In this document: positions 1 to 11,757 of the stretch, piece by piece
Position numbering within the stretch: the first letter of the stretch is position 1
Layout: each line of letters opens with the position of its first letter
DNA from: Porogramme epimiltina
Taxonomy: Eukaryota > Basidiomycota > Agaricomycetes > Polyporales > Polyporaceae
Length of the DNA: 64,000 bases
NCBI GenBank assembly: GCA_900155495.1
Contig: FTLJ01000018.1
Span: 26,028-90,027 of the forward strand
Direction of reading: 5' to 3'
The notes under the pieces: generated by a model
Told to the model about the DNA's origin: nothing
Seen by the model: the letters and a program-made list of their open reading frames with translations, nothing else
The model's database searches: none
Position numbers and translations under genes: made by a program

Positions 1-1406
1 GACGTTCCTCACCAACATCCCTCGCCGCGATGTCCTCCGGGAGCACCACAAGGTCACCGCCGAGAGCGGTCTGCTCCTAACGAGCGGCTGCAAGCCTCTT
101 CCTGAAGATTGGTGCGTCCGCGGCATGGGCTGGGGCGGCAAGAAGGTCTTCGAGCGCGGGTTCTGGAACAAGGACGCGGATGCCGCGGGCGAGGAGCGCA
201 ACATCGAGGTCGAAGTGCTCGACCGCGTCGAGATCCCCGACCAGGCGATGGACGGGATCATCGAGGACGAGGGCGACGACGACCGCGAGGCGTCCAAGGC
301 GGAGCAGTCGCCGGAGAAGCGGCGGTGGATCCGCCTCGCGCGCGCGGGGCTGCGCATCTCGCGCGACATCCACGGGTTCAAGTTCTCGCCTGCGTCGGCG
401 GAGGACGGGCGGCCGTGCTGGCGCGTCGAGGGCGCGCTCGCGGACAAGGTCGCGCGGTGGAAGGAGGAGGAGCGGCGCGAGCGCGAGCTGGAGGAGCAGC
501 GGCTGCGCGGGACCAAGTGGAGCGACGACTCGATGGAGGTCGACGACGAGGACGGGATGCCCGCGGAGGAGGAGTCGAGCGACGACGAGGCTGACTCGGA
601 GGAGATCAGGAAGCTCAAGGTGAGTCGTCGTCGCCAACGGCACGCCCGCGCGCCCCGCAGGACGCCTGCTCACTGTGCCCTTCGTCTTCCCCAGGAGCGT
701 CGGCGGCAGCTGCAGACGCTACTCGAGTCCGGGCACCACGAGGCGCCGCAATCGCGCCGCCAACCTCGGGGTCCTTCTGCGCGCAAGAACGGTGCGGCGC
801 GCCAGTCGCTGCACGTTGTGCCCGGCTACTCCGTGTTGGTCGTGGACACGAACATCCTCCTTTCGTCGCTCGCGGAGTTCTCGTCGCTTGTGGAGTCCGG
901 CCGGTGGACGGTCGTCGTCCCCCTCCCGGTCATCATGGAGCTCGACAGCCAGTCGTCAAACATGACCCAGCTCGGCGAGGCGGCGGGCGCGGCGCTCCAG
1001 TACATCACGTCGCACATCCGCTCGCACTCGACCTCGCTCAAGGTCCTCACCTCGCGCGGCAACTACCTGTCGAACCTCAACGTCCGGACGGAGCAGGTCG
1101 ACTTTTCGAGCAACGCGTGGGAGCGGAACATGGACGATCTCATCCTGCGCGCGGCCATGTGGCAGGATGAGCACTGGATCGACCGCTCCTCGATGCTCAA
1201 GGACGACCTCTCTGGCAAGGACACGGCGAGCGCGGCAAAGGTCGTCTTGCTCAGCTTCGATCGCATGCGTGAGTACCTCTAATTCTGAGTGTATGTTCCG
1301 GTATCTAACGATGTCTTCGTTCTCAGTCCGCCTAAAGGCCCGTTCGAAGCAGCTCAGCGCAGCCACCGAGCACGACCTCGCCGCTATCTTCGCCATGGGT
1401 GGGTAA
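1..1406 (+). CDS. SMG6/EST1-like protein, C-terminal part with PIN nuclease domain (5' end outside window)
   Basis: The window opens inside the gene; 423 residues are visible. Exons are 1-619, 695-1268 and 1327-1406, joined by GT-AG introns of 75 and 58 nt. The first 40 residues (IPRRDVLREHHKV, GCKPLPEDWCVRGMGW) look like the end of the EST1 RNA/DNA-binding region. An acidic, charged linker follows, then a PIN domain from about residue 245: VVDTNILLSS carries the first acidic residue, PVIMELDSQS the next, and LLSFDRM followed by LRLKAR the last. SMG6-type PIN domains are metal-dependent endoribonucleases that cut mRNA in nonsense-mediated decay. Where human SMG6 has an Asp-Asp pair, this copy has Phe-Asp. 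Reading straight through the introns would end early or shift frame, so the spliced model is preferred. Family call is firm; NMD role is inferred from family. Confidence 0.82.
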
Positions 1407-4030
1407 AGCCGTGCCATCAGCGAGCCTGGATGAGCGAGCACGCGGCTCCACGCCGACGCCGCTCTCCCTCGCTACCGCGACCGAACCTATTTTGCCCCCA
1501 TTCACACCCAGCAACCGCGGGACGCTTGCGTCCCCCGCCCGCCCGCCCGCACGCGCTGTCTGCGGCCCTCGCGCGCACTCCGTCCGCAAGCCGGACTCGC
1601 TGCGCTCCGCGACCCGCGGCCGCCGCCTGCGCGACGCCCCGTTCCACCGCGAACGGCGCGCCACGGACATCCTTTGTCTTCCGCGCATTTGGGGTACCGT
1701 CTCGCTCCCGAGCGACCGGCCCCTCCTCCCCCGCACCCCCGCACCCATTCACACCCACACCCACGCATATTTATTCCGCACCCACACAAACCCGCACATA
1801 TTCCCCCACCCTCCCGTAGCATCTCCCCAAGCCATATATAGCACTACATAATAGTTTCCGCATACCCATTCGCCCGCTCTCGACCCACATTTTGCCCGCC
1901 GCACGTACACCCGCAACCCAATCACGCACACTTTCGTTGCTGTTCCTGTCCCGTCGAACTTTGGTCCCGGTCTCCGTCACTCATGTCTCTCTGTTTGCTC
2001 GTGTCCTGTGTCGCGCGCGCGCTCTCTCTCTCTCCTTTTCGTGTTGTCAACTACTACTACCCGTCCACTGTCTTTTTTGTAACAGCATCCCTAGTACTAC
2101 CTAGTCTTATTGAACCGAACGGAAATCTTGAAATCTCCACCGAGCGTGCGCATCTGTGCCGTCCCTGCATCTGCATGAGCGAGGCAGGGAGTACATAGTG
2201 ACCATCCAGGGCGGTCAGTAGACTAATGAACTAACGTGTCCTTTGTGTCGGGCTCAAGCCCCAGGCGCCAGGCCAGCGGAGGCCGGGTCACCGGGTGACG
2301 TCAACGTCTCTTGCCCTCTGTCCATCATCCACATCTGCGGCCACATCTGTGCACTATTATCCAGCACTAGCTGCGCTAGCGAAACCCTAGCCTCGCGTCC
2401 AGGCCCGCCTCTGCCACCGCCAGCACGAAGGCGTTCGCCTTCGGAATAGCAGCGAAGCGGCGCAATAGGTTCGAACAGCGTGCGCCGTCACGCGCGCGCC
2501 CATGGCCACCACCACCACCACCGGTACCGACGCCGCGCGCTGCGCACCTACAGCTGCACGCTGACCGCAGCGCGGACCGCCCGGGGAGTTTATCCTCGAC
2601 CGGGCCCGTTGCTTGGCTTGATGGTCCACCACCCCGGTGGCTTTCGGAGCGAGCGGTGCGGCACGCCCGCGCGCGGTCGCGGTCGCGGGACGGTGGGTAG
2701 AGGGTAGAGGGGAAGGGCAGGTGACGCAGGCGGGTGCTCTCGCATTTGCGGCACGCTTCCTCCACCATGGGAGCCTTGGGAGGTATCGGGGACCGGCGAC
2801 CTTGGGAGGGCCGAGCACAGCCGGTTCGTCAGTTTTTCGCAACTGTGTCGTGCTAGCGTCGCGGGTTGGGGGCCGTGCGTATTCGGAAATGCTAGGACGC
2901 GGCGCGGGAGGGGGGGAAGCATCATTCCATACTTGCCTGTGTGGGCCTCGCCCTCGCCCGCATGGGCCCCCCTTTTGTCTGGTAAGCCGACTTCGCTGTG
3001 TCGTTGACGGGTGCACGGGGCGTCTGACGGGTTTGACTTGGTGCAGGCTATGATGGGACACGGGCTCCTAGGGAGCCGGAGCGTGGCCACAAGTAATGAC
3101 GACCCTCGACGACCCGTGGAGCGTACGCTGCCCTGTCTGGAAGAAGGGCGTCGCAATAGGGACACCGGCTGCGCGCACGCCCCGGGTGTACGTCACGCTC
3201 CCGGCCGAGGTATTGCTAAGTTCGACGCCGCAGGTCAGCCCGAGCCCGCGCGGTGCCCCCCCGCGACGCAAGTGCGTTCACGTTGGGCCCGCGCGCATCG
3301 CACGCACGCACTTCCAATGTGCGTCTCCCTCCCTCCCCCCTTCGCTTCCTTTCGTCAATGACGCTCATGTGGCCCCTTCGCCGCCCTGCCACCAACGATC
3401 TTCGGCGCCACCTTGTACTCTGAGAAGACCGGACGCGCCGCCGGGACTGCTCGCGGTCCCTGCACCGCGCGAGAGCGCAGTTGCGCCTTCCCTGTTCGAG
3501 GCGTAGGAGCATGAGCCCCGCGGCGCGCGGCAGGCCGTCCGTCGGAAAGATCGCGGACCCTGGTGAGGCTCCGACCCAATGATGGAAAGCACCTACAGAC
3601 AATAGGACGCGGGCGCGCGGTTTTGCGGAAAGTGCGTCCTGACCCCAGCGGTCATCACGCACGGACGGACCGCCGTCGGACCTGGTATGTTGTTGGGGGA
3701 TTTCGTTCGCCGCGCGTGCAAGCCTCTAGCCGGTGCTGCACCGCTAGCGTGGAAGCTGCTGCGAGAGACGCCGCCGCCGCAAATCCTTATTTCCTTCCCC
3801 CCCAGGTTTCATCCCATGCTCCGAGTGGTGGCCGAGGACGTCAGTTGATTGGCATTTTGGCTGGGCATTCATGCGCCGCAGACCATCTCTAGGGGCGCAG
3901 GTGCTATGCACTCGGTGGATCTCAGTATTGAATGGGACTCTATAGGTTGACTGGGGTCTGGAGCGGGCTGGACTATAGGGTTGATCTGGGACAGGGTTCT
4001 TCACTTGCTCAGTTGTATACATGGTATGCC

Positions 4031-4067
4031 CCTAGGCTGGCGCTATGTCGTATCGCGCCAGCCTAGG
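4031..4067. repeat. perfect 13-bp inverted repeat (hairpin)
   Basis: CCTAGGCTGGCGC at 4031-4043 is followed by an 11-nt loop and its exact reverse complement GCGCCAGCCTAGG at 4055-4067. The arms are perfect and stop abruptly on both sides. No gene overlaps it. It could be a protein-binding palindrome, the end of a decayed transposon, or chance. Confidence 0.75.
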
Positions 4068-5536
4068 AGCACGGCCTGGCGCACCGTAGTATCTCGCAAG
4101 TGCGCGTTCCGTCGCGAACGCATGCATGCTTCTATGCGGCGGCGAGCGCGAGATTGCCGACACCAAATCTGGCGTCGTCCCTGGGGCTCTACAGGACTCC
4201 GGAAGAGCTATTCAAATTGAGGTGGCCTCGGGCGGGCGTTCGCGAAGATCTCCGGCGCTTGCACACGGTTTGGAGAAGGTGGACACCTTGGCCGCTTTCA
4301 TAGCCTCGCGGGAGCCGTCCTGGGGCGTCGCACGTCGGCGAGCCTCTCTCCGTCACGCAGCCTGGTTAGCCTGGTTTTGGAGGGTGCGGGGCCCCACTCG
4401 CAGTCCCACTCGTCCGTCATGTAATAATATGTGAAATAACTCATCCCTATCAGACATATGCACACGACCACGCAGCGTGCCACGCTCTAGCACGCGAATG
4501 TGCACCACGGTTGCGTCTCTGGGGTGCAGCGAGAGACGCTGCTTTCCCCCTCCTCGTGCCGCCATCAGCGACATTGCTCAGTCGCGGTGAGTAATCCCTA
4601 TCGTCATCGTGCAGCTGTCCAATCGACAATCCCGCAGTGTCCGTGTCATCCCGTCAGTCGTTGTACACAGAAGGCAACGTGCTCGCCCCCATAATTGAAA
4701 CTCCCAGGATGGCCGAGACATGATTATCCCAGGTTGATGCCATAACAGTCTGAGGAGGACATGATCAGGCGGCTGCAAGCGATGGGACGCCTTTAGGCGG
4801 TTGCTCTCCGATGTGGCCAGGAGTCAAAATCCGAGGAAGCGAGGGCGTATCATACGCCGCGACGGAGGGAGGCGAGAGTGCAGTGATAGCGGCTGATGGC
4901 CTGTTGCTGGCGGAGAGCGGAAAGCTTATTCGTAGGCGTGCGTGGCTGGGAGGCTGTCAATGGTTGCGGGATTCGCGGAGACCCCCCGCGCGCAGGAGTG
5001 GGTGCGGCGGGGTGCTGTGGGCGGGGTCGCTCCGCTCGCGCCTCCTCCTGTTTCATGCGTGCCCCAGCCGGCGGGTGGGGGCCTTCTCCCGGTGGCGGGC
5101 TGCCCGCCGAGATGGGCTCGCGGACTGCACCGGTCCCGGACGAGAGCCCTGCTAAAGTCCGGCAAGACCGGAGCCCCGTCCCGGACGCCCATTTTGGAAG
5201 TGGTCTGCCCTTTATGGGAATACGATCACAAACAGAGGGCTGGTCCATTGGCGGAGGAACGGGAGACGGCGTGGTTCTAGGGGAACGGCTGGGGACTGCA
5301 ACGGCAGGAATGCAGGGACGGCCATCAAACCCTTTGCTCGTTCACTGCCCCCATACCTGCAAATATTCCGTGCCTCGGACCTGATTGCGTCCTCCAGCGT
5401 TCAGCTATGGTTGACGATGGAGATCTTTGGACGTAGCACCGCGCGCTTCCCTGGTCTCGGGTCAGCGTCATCTCATCCCGTCCGGTCGCCTGTGCTATCT
5501 AAGTTCTCTTTTGGCAGGCGCGCCCAGCGTCGTCTG

Positions 5537-5543
5537 TATAAAA
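5537..5543 (+). promoter_or_regulatory. TATA box of the small membrane-protein gene
   Basis: TATAAAA lies 106 bp before the ATG at 5,643 and is followed by a pyrimidine-rich leader, the usual arrangement of a strong fungal promoter. Confidence 0.5.
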
Positions 5544-5642
5544 TCCGACCCTCCTCCTCCTCTCGCCCACAGTTCTCCCGCTCTACACTCCGCCGCCCAC
5601 AGCCTTGCAACGCTCTCGCACACCCTGCCTTCACTCGCCACA

Positions 5643-5891
5643 ATGCGTTCTTTGAAGCTGTACGAGCACCCCGAGTTCAAGGCGGAAGCAGAGGATGTCT
5701 CCCTCCTCACCACAATATGCTTCGTCCTCACCCTCGCCCTCCTCGGCGCTATTGTCATCCTCAGCGTTAGCTGTCTCCTCATCTGGGATGACTGCAAAAC
5801 ATGTGAGTTCCCGCGCCACCCGCACGGGAAGCTCACTCATTAATCACCAGTCCAGCGTATCCCGTATATCCAACGCGGCCACACCTTTTGA
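5643..5891 (+). CDS. small single-pass membrane protein, unknown function
   Basis: I do not recognise the family. Two exons, 5643-5802 and 5851-5891, flank a 48-nt intron with a GTGAGT donor and a CATTAAT-like branch region before CACCAG. The spliced product is 66 residues: a charged 20-residue N-terminus (MRSLKLYEHPEFKAEAEDVS), one hydrophobic helix from about residue 21 to 47, and a short basic tail ending in RGHTF. If the intron is retained the frame stops at 5,843 with a different tail. A good TATA box and pyrimidine-rich leader upstream support a real gene, but coding evidence is thin. Confidence 0.45.
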
Positions 5892-7448
5892 CCGTGCAGC
5901 AGGTGCTCAGAAGTTGAAATCACGCCTGTCGTTGCTCGTGTTGTATCATGCTTTCTCCTGCCCTGAGGTGAGCTTCCCGGCGAATTTCGATTTCCGTAGG
6001 CGCTTCTTGCTGACGGACGCTTCAAGCAGTACACTGTTCCTCCACCACCGATCGCTGTATTATTAGCAGAGCGCACATCCATAACGCCCCTTCCTCAGCT
6101 TTCTTCCCTTAATGCCGGCTACACCCCACCTCCATTACTATATCATGTAAACTTTAGGTAGACGTTCGGTCTGTACTTTCGATGTCTCGCTCCCCCCCTC
6201 TTGCCTCTCCTCGGGAAGCTCAACGCGGATCCCTTCCATCGCACACGTCCCCCCATCATAACATTTTACATTGTAGACCTTCCTAGCAATCCCTAACTCG
6301 CACTCGCCTCGCTTGTACCTACGCACTATTCTTATTGCAACCTAAACGCTCCTATTCTGTCAACTCCTACGCATCGCCGTTCTCAACCGAACACGGCAGC
6401 ACGTCTCGGACGTACGCCGCGCACCCACAACTCCGCCGGGTTCCCGTCACGTCTGCGCCCTCGGTCCCCCCTCCCTTCGACGGTGCTACTGTATCGCACG
6501 CAGACGCATCCAGAAAGAGACGCGACGCCCGCGTGCGCGCACGGAGCCCCGTTCGCACGCGAATCGCAGATGCAGACGCAGACGCAGACGCAGACGCAGC
6601 CCCCACCCCCCCCCGGTCAGCGTGCGGCGAGAGAGCGCGAACCCGAGCGCCCCATTGAGATCGCCGTTCGGGGGTCGCGCGCGGGAAGGGAACTTGCCCA
6701 CGAAGTCAGCAGGCACCACTCATGCCCCCGGACCAGCTCGGCGTGCGCTGGGGCTATCCCTTAAGTCCTAGTGCTCGACGCTGCAGCCCCCCGCTGTGCA
6801 ATTGCACACGCGTGCGCGGGCGGGCGCGAGCGTGAGCGCGAGCACGAGCGCGGGTGCGAGCGCGGGGCGGCGACTGCGGTCTCCTGCGTCCCCCACGCGC
6901 GGCGCATCTGCAACACTCTGTAATGCTAACTCACGTAAACGGCGCCCCTGGTGGATAGAGGGGGCGTGCGTCGCATACGGCCGCTTAGAGCCTACAGGGT
7001 GAGACTAGTCATAACGTAGCGTGCTACGAGCCATCCCGGTCAGAGCAGGGTTCTCGACGCCGCCCATACCCAATCCCAAGTCCGCCGAGAACCCCGCGCG
7101 TGTCCGTGGGTGCGCCCCTACCCTCCCCCCTCCCGACCGCCCTCCGGACAGGCTAGAAGGCGTCGGCGCGCCAGCCGCGCCCTGCCGCCCGTCCCTGCGC
7201 GCCGCGTGGGGCGCACGAGGGTATCGACGCCGGTGCGCCAACTAATCGCCGGGGCCCGCGGCGGGGCGAATCGCAGCCGCGACCGCGACCGCGCACGTCC
7301 ACCACGGGCAGCGCGCGCGGCGGGCGGTAACGTGTCCGCAATCCGAGTCCGCACCCGAGCGACCTCCCAGCCTCCGACGGAGGGGGGTGTGGGTTCCTGC
7401 CAGCCCTGACAATCCTCGCGAGCGACGAGAGAACGCGTCTTCGGGCGC
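5892..7448. other. intergenic region, 1.56 kb
   Basis: No supported gene. It holds a GCAGAC hexanucleotide microsatellite at about 6,566-6,600 and a degenerate GAGCGC/GAGCAC tract at about 6,825-6,870. The right half is GC-rich and holds only spurious open frames. It serves as the 3' flank of both neighbours, which converge here. Confidence 0.55.
6566..6600. repeat. GCAGAC microsatellite
   Basis: About five to six near-perfect copies of the hexamer GCAGAC stand in tandem (GCAGATGCAGACGCAGACGC and on). It is outside any supported gene. Confidence 0.7.
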
Positions 7449-9555
7449 TCAGAGATACGCCGAGAGCGAGACGGGCACGGCGGGCACCTGGCGCATCTGG
7501 ACCACCGCGGCCACGACGACCATCGGTGGCTCGAGCGCCGCCTCGCTCGCGCTACTGCTCCCATCGGCGTCAGCACGGTCCGCTACGGCGTACGCTTCGC
7601 TGAAGACGTCGTGCGTGCCGTCGTCTGCGGCGCGCACGTCGGGCGCGGCGACGAGCGCTGCGAGCGTCGCGGGGCGCCTGCGCGCGGGCGAAGACGCGGA
7701 CTCGGACTCGGGCGAGTCCGAGCGCGAGCGCGCGTGGGGCGCTAGCGCTGGCAGCGGGAGGGGCACCGGCGCGGGGACGTCCCAGCCCAGGCGCTCCTGG
7801 GCGAACTGCCGCCGGAGGAAGAGCAGCCCGATCCCGTACGTGCCGCCGAAGGCCTGTCCGTGTCAGGGGGTGGCGGCGGGGGAGACGAGGCGGCGTGGGT
7901 TCGCACAGGCGCGCGCGGGGGAGGCGGGGAGGCGGAAGGTCGAGCGCGGCGGCGTGTGCGTGGTGGGAGGTCGGGGTAATGACACCGAGGAAGTACGTCA
8001 GCGAAGGTGTCCTGGCGATCGAGGAGGGGAGCGCCGCGGCGTTATCGCTGCGGTACTAGTGGGAGGCTAGAGGGAGGAGGGGGAGGGGAGGGAGATGGGT
8101 GTGGAGATGCGACACTCACCACTGCCCAAGTGATGCAGATCGCCACGACCGCCCTCTCGCTCGTCCCGCTGACGCCGGGATCTCGGTCTGCTCCGTTGAT
8201 TGTCTGTGCCGCGGGTGCGGGGTTAGTGAGCGTTCGCCTGCGACTGTGAAGGACGTGTTTCGCGGACGGCGTACCTCGTAAATTGACAGCCCGAAGATCA
8301 CAAGGCCCAGGAAAACGTGAACGACGTTACGGGGCGGATGGGCCCGGCCGTGTTTCGGGCGGCGAAGGTGGACGAGCGTGCCTAGGGCGACTTCGATAAT
8401 GTACAACGCGAAGAGAACCACGCCTGATATCTACGAGCGGGTGAGCCCGGGAGAAGCAGGTTGGGTCAGCGTGCTGGATTACGAGACGAGAGTGCTTGCG
8501 GGACGCTCACCTGGTGTGCAGTCACCACGTGCTCCAGACCTTGTTGTGCTACTGCTAGCGGTCCCAACGCCCATCCGATACAGATGAGTGGGATTCCCAG
8601 CACAACGTTCAGGAACCAGTGCGCGGCGAACCACTTCGGCGTGAACACGCGGCCCCAACGTGCAACTAGCGCCCCCAGGGGTAGGAGTATAAGGAACCCT
8701 GCAGCAGAAAGTACCGCATGCGCCACTAGAAGGCCACTGGTACGCGACTTGGTGCTATCGGGGACAGATGACTGTGTTGACGCCGGGGAGGAGCTCGTGT
8801 TAGTGGCGGAGGTCGTTGCTGAAGCGTCCAAGGTATTGGTGGGCGATGATTCACTTGACACCTCAAGCTCCTTGGACAAATTTAGTGTAAACGAGCCTGC
8901 GTCCAGGTGCTGTTCGATATTAGTGTTTGGGTCGGGGTCCGGTATCGTCACTCCGAACGCCCATATGAGCGACTGTGTCGTGTTGGAGTCCCTCTCAATT
9001 TCGAAAGAGAGTATTTGGGAGACGCTATCCGGAGACTGCGGAGGATCAGGGATCATGTTTAGGGTGGACAAGGGGTGCGCAGACGCACGGGGTTGACGGC
9101 ATTGACTACGGTCGCCTTCCGCGGGGGGTGAGTTACAGGCAGCGGTTCCACGCGTCCTGAAGCTTGTCTTTGCGACAAGATTGTCGTACCATTGGCGGCT
9201 GGCCAAAGAATCACCATCGGAGTGTTGCCCATATGACTACCGAAGCCACTGAGAAGCCATCGGTCAGCAATCACACCATAGGCAGCGAGGTGGATCCACT
9301 CACATCGCCATCCATCCCAGTTGATTGAGCGATTTGAGCGAGTCTGCGTCATACAGAGGAGTCAGGAGATAGGGCTGGCGGTAATATGTATTGCATACAT
9401 GTTACTGTTGAGGTATTCACTGTAGCGCTAACGCACATCAAGGTTCCACACCAGGAGTCGCCCTGAAGGGCAGAAACCTCGGAGAACCAAGACGGTGCGA
9501 AAGCGAGGAGCCCCAACAGTAGAGACTTCGGGAGGTGAGCCAAGGAAAAAGGCAT
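7449..9555 (-). CDS. secreted/plasma-membrane DOMON-cytochrome b561 protein
   Basis: Seven exons (minus strand: 9555-9399, 9343-9304, 9248-9089, 9035-8511, 8430-8275, 8203-8120, 7853-7449) give 508 residues. A signal peptide covers about residues 1-29. A DOMON domain resembling the cytochrome domain of cellobiose dehydrogenase follows: WMAIGFGSHMGNTPM supplies the likely Met haem ligand and IEQHLDAGSF (about residue 162) the His ligand. A Ser/Thr-rich linker leads to a cytochrome b561 core with the four expected His positions (LVAHAVL, FAAHWFL, VTAHQ, VVHVFLG) and a last helix ending GIGLLFLRRQF. A 110-residue Ser/Ala/Asp-rich cytosolic tail is unusual in length. The family moves electrons across the membrane. 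The final intron is 266 nt, four times the local norm. Confidence 0.82.
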
Positions 9556-9925
9556 GCCTTCAGGCAGCCAAGAGATGAAGGAGGGTAGGAAGTTGGGGCG
9601 AGAATAACGTGGTGGAGGGCAAGACCAGAGGAGGCGTCGTCGACGGCCCCCCGGGCGATGTAGAGCATCATTATTCTCATGCCTTGCTAAGTCTCAACGC
9701 GACTCATACCCACGGCTGGGAAAGGGCGAGCACAGGACCGGGATCGACTCTCACCGACGTTTCCGACGCGCAGAACGTGGGATCCTCACACGCATTTGCG
9801 TCAAAGTAGCGCGGACCGAAATAGGAAGTGAAATCACGGACGTGTTGCAGTGCACTTCTAGACTACATGTCGGATGTGGGTTTTATACAATGACGGTTTG
9901 CCCTTGACTTCTCTCGATCCCGCGT

Positions 9926-10633
9926 CTACTCAAAGATCCACTTGGCCTGGTCCTGAGTGTACTGAACGACACCCTCCGGGAACCAGCTGCAATAGACATA
10001 GTGAGTGACAGATCTAAGATTGAGGACCAATACACTTACAGCCCGATCTCCTTCTCGGCGCTATCGACGGCATCCGAACCGTGGCAGATGTTGCGGCCGA
10101 CAGCAAGGGCGAAGTCGCCACGGATGGTGCCTAATGGACATCGTATGGGTTTTTTACGCGTAAAGCACGCGTGTCAGGCGGAGGTACGCACCGGGAGCAG
10201 AGGCAAGAGGGTTAGTAGCGCCGAGCATGACACGGCCGGTCTTGACGGCATCGAGACCCTCCCAGACCATGGCGACGACGGGGCCAGAGGCCATGTACTT
10301 GATGAGGCCCGGGAAGAAGGGCTTGCCCTTGAGGTCAGCGTAGTCTGTACGTATGTAACCGTGATTAATGAAGCGCCGTGCATGTAGAGCGTGTGTATGT
10401 GCGACATACGCTTCTCGAGGTGCTCGGGGGTAGCGTGGACGAGCTTGAGAGCAATAAGCTTGAAGCCGCGCTGCTCGAAACGGCTAATGATGTTGCCAAC
10501 GAGCCCGCGCTGGACGCCGTCGGGCTGGAAAGACGCGACGCGTCAAGGGTTAACTGCAGCTCGGGGTTTGAGGTCAAAAGTAGCTGCCACGGCTTACCTT
10601 GACCATGATGTAGGTGCGCTCAGAGACAGACAT
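9926..10633 (-). CDS. NDK1: nucleoside diphosphate kinase
   Basis: Five exons (10633-10598, 10524-10410, 10344-10192, 10130-10040, 9986-9926) encode 151 residues, the standard NDK length. The enzyme transfers the terminal phosphate among nucleoside triphosphates through a phosphohistidine. Seen directly: the start [17 protein letters not shown], the middle [18 protein letters not shown], the substrate loop [15 protein letters not shown], and the active-site motif [11 protein letters not shown] with its His near position 118. Every junction is in phase and restores family sequence. The gene diverges from QCR7 with 265 bp between start codons. A TATAAAA box lies on the minus strand at 10,714-10,708, 75 bp upstream of the ATG. 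Confidence 0.95.
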
Positions 10634-10898
10634 GGCTGCTGCAGGAAGTGGATGGGGTAGATGGAAGAAGATAAAGAGATGGAGGAGGAGAACGAGGACG
10701 AGCGATGTTTTATACATCGCTCCTTCGATCGCTACTCCTCGTTAATCGCTGCCAAATCGGGTAGCCACGCCGTGACCGCGCAGAGCGCGTCGGTGCCACC
10801 CGCGCCAAACAGCACCAAACAGCCTCGGGCAGACTCGCGGTGCGCCCCCGCGCCGGGCGCTCTGCTGCACAACACACCCATAGACTCCCTCAACGACC
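10634..10898. promoter_or_regulatory. divergent promoter between NDK and QCR7
   Basis: The 265 bp between the two start codons must drive both genes. A minus-strand TATAAAA at 10,714-10,708 serves NDK. No equally clear TATA is seen for QCR7. Purine-rich leader sequence on the NDK side (10,660-10,700) reads as the pyrimidine-rich leader of NDK on its own strand. Confidence 0.5.
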
Positions 10899-11459
10899 AT
10901 GACCGTTCTTGGCCCCCTCGGTCCCTCCCTCGCGCCCGCCATCCGCCAGAGCCGTGGCCTGTACGCCATGCTCAAGCCCGTCGCGGACTGGTACGCCAAC
11001 GTCTCGGGCTACAGAAAAGTCGGCTTGAAGTACGACGACCTCCGTACGTGTCCGCTCGCGTTCTCTTCTCGCGCTCTCTAGTGAACAGCCGTTATGGTGT
11101 AGTGGTCGAGGAGCGCCCAGACGTCGAGCGGGTGAGTTGTCGCGCGTTCTTTCTATCCCTTGTTTTGTGCTGACTGTTATTCCCTAGGCAATTGCTCGTT
11201 TGACCCCCCGCGAGCAGTATGACCGCGCATTCCGCTTCAAGCGCGCTTCGCAGTGCAGTGTTCTCCACGATGTCCTCCCCAAGGACCAGTGGGTCAAGCC
11301 CTCCGAGGTGCGTGCACGCACCAATCCCGTCCAATTGTCTCTAACATGTCTCCCCTTCCTCAGGATGTGCGCTACCTTAAGCCCCACGTCCAGGAGGTTG
11401 AGAAGGAGGACCAGGAGCGGTTCAAGTGGGACCACATGGCAGTGGAGAGGCGGCGATAG
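10899..11459 (+). CDS. QCR7: cytochrome bc1 complex subunit 7 (14 kDa, ubiquinol-binding protein type)
   Basis: Four exons (10899-11043, 11103-11131, 11188-11307, 11364-11459) give 129 residues, the normal size for QCR7/UQCRB. The protein sits on the matrix side of respiratory complex III and is needed for its assembly. Family signatures seen: YRKVGLKYDDLLVEERPDV, RLTPREQYDRAFRFKRA, VLPKDQW, and DVRYLKPHVQEVEKEDQER near the C-terminus. Exon 2 is only 29 nt, but splicing restores the conserved block exactly. It is divergent from NDK. Confidence 0.93.
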
Positions 11460-11757
11460 ACATTCCTTCCGCACGGATGTACAGAGGACGAGCACTCTAC
11501 CACTTCCTAATGAAACTCGTCATCTGGGACTTCCTGCTCTTGCCGGTGTGCAAGTTCTCGCTCCGCCTGTCCGAGCCAATCACAGCGCAGCAATTTCTCA
11601 GGGGGGCACGACTTCACTTCGGCAATTGGCGCACACGGCATACAGACTGTCTATGCGAAGCCATTCTCTATAATATACCAAAAGAAATACACGCGGGCTA
11701 GACTGCATTCTATCGTAATCCCTAAGCTGAACCCCAGCGTAAGACGTCTTAACTCGC

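Larger units (their letters stand above)
1407..5642. other. gene-poor region, 4.2 kb
   Basis: No open frame here has recognisable protein motifs, in-phase splice sites or a plausible product. The many overlapping short frames reflect high GC content. Visible structure: a pyrimidine- and CA-rich stretch at 1,740-1,830, an alternating GC then CT run near 2,010-2,036, a CCA run near 2,505-2,523, and the perfect hairpin at 4,031-4,067. The last 110 bases are the promoter of the next small gene. Confidence 0.6.

Noticed and set aside
77..673. 198-residue frame antisense to the PIN-nuclease gene
   Set aside because: Leu/Arg/Ala-rich shadow of a GC-rich coding strand; no motif and no splice partners.
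4031..4067. The hairpin as a transcription terminator
   Set aside because: Intrinsic terminators of this type are bacterial, there is no T-run after it, and no gene ends nearby.
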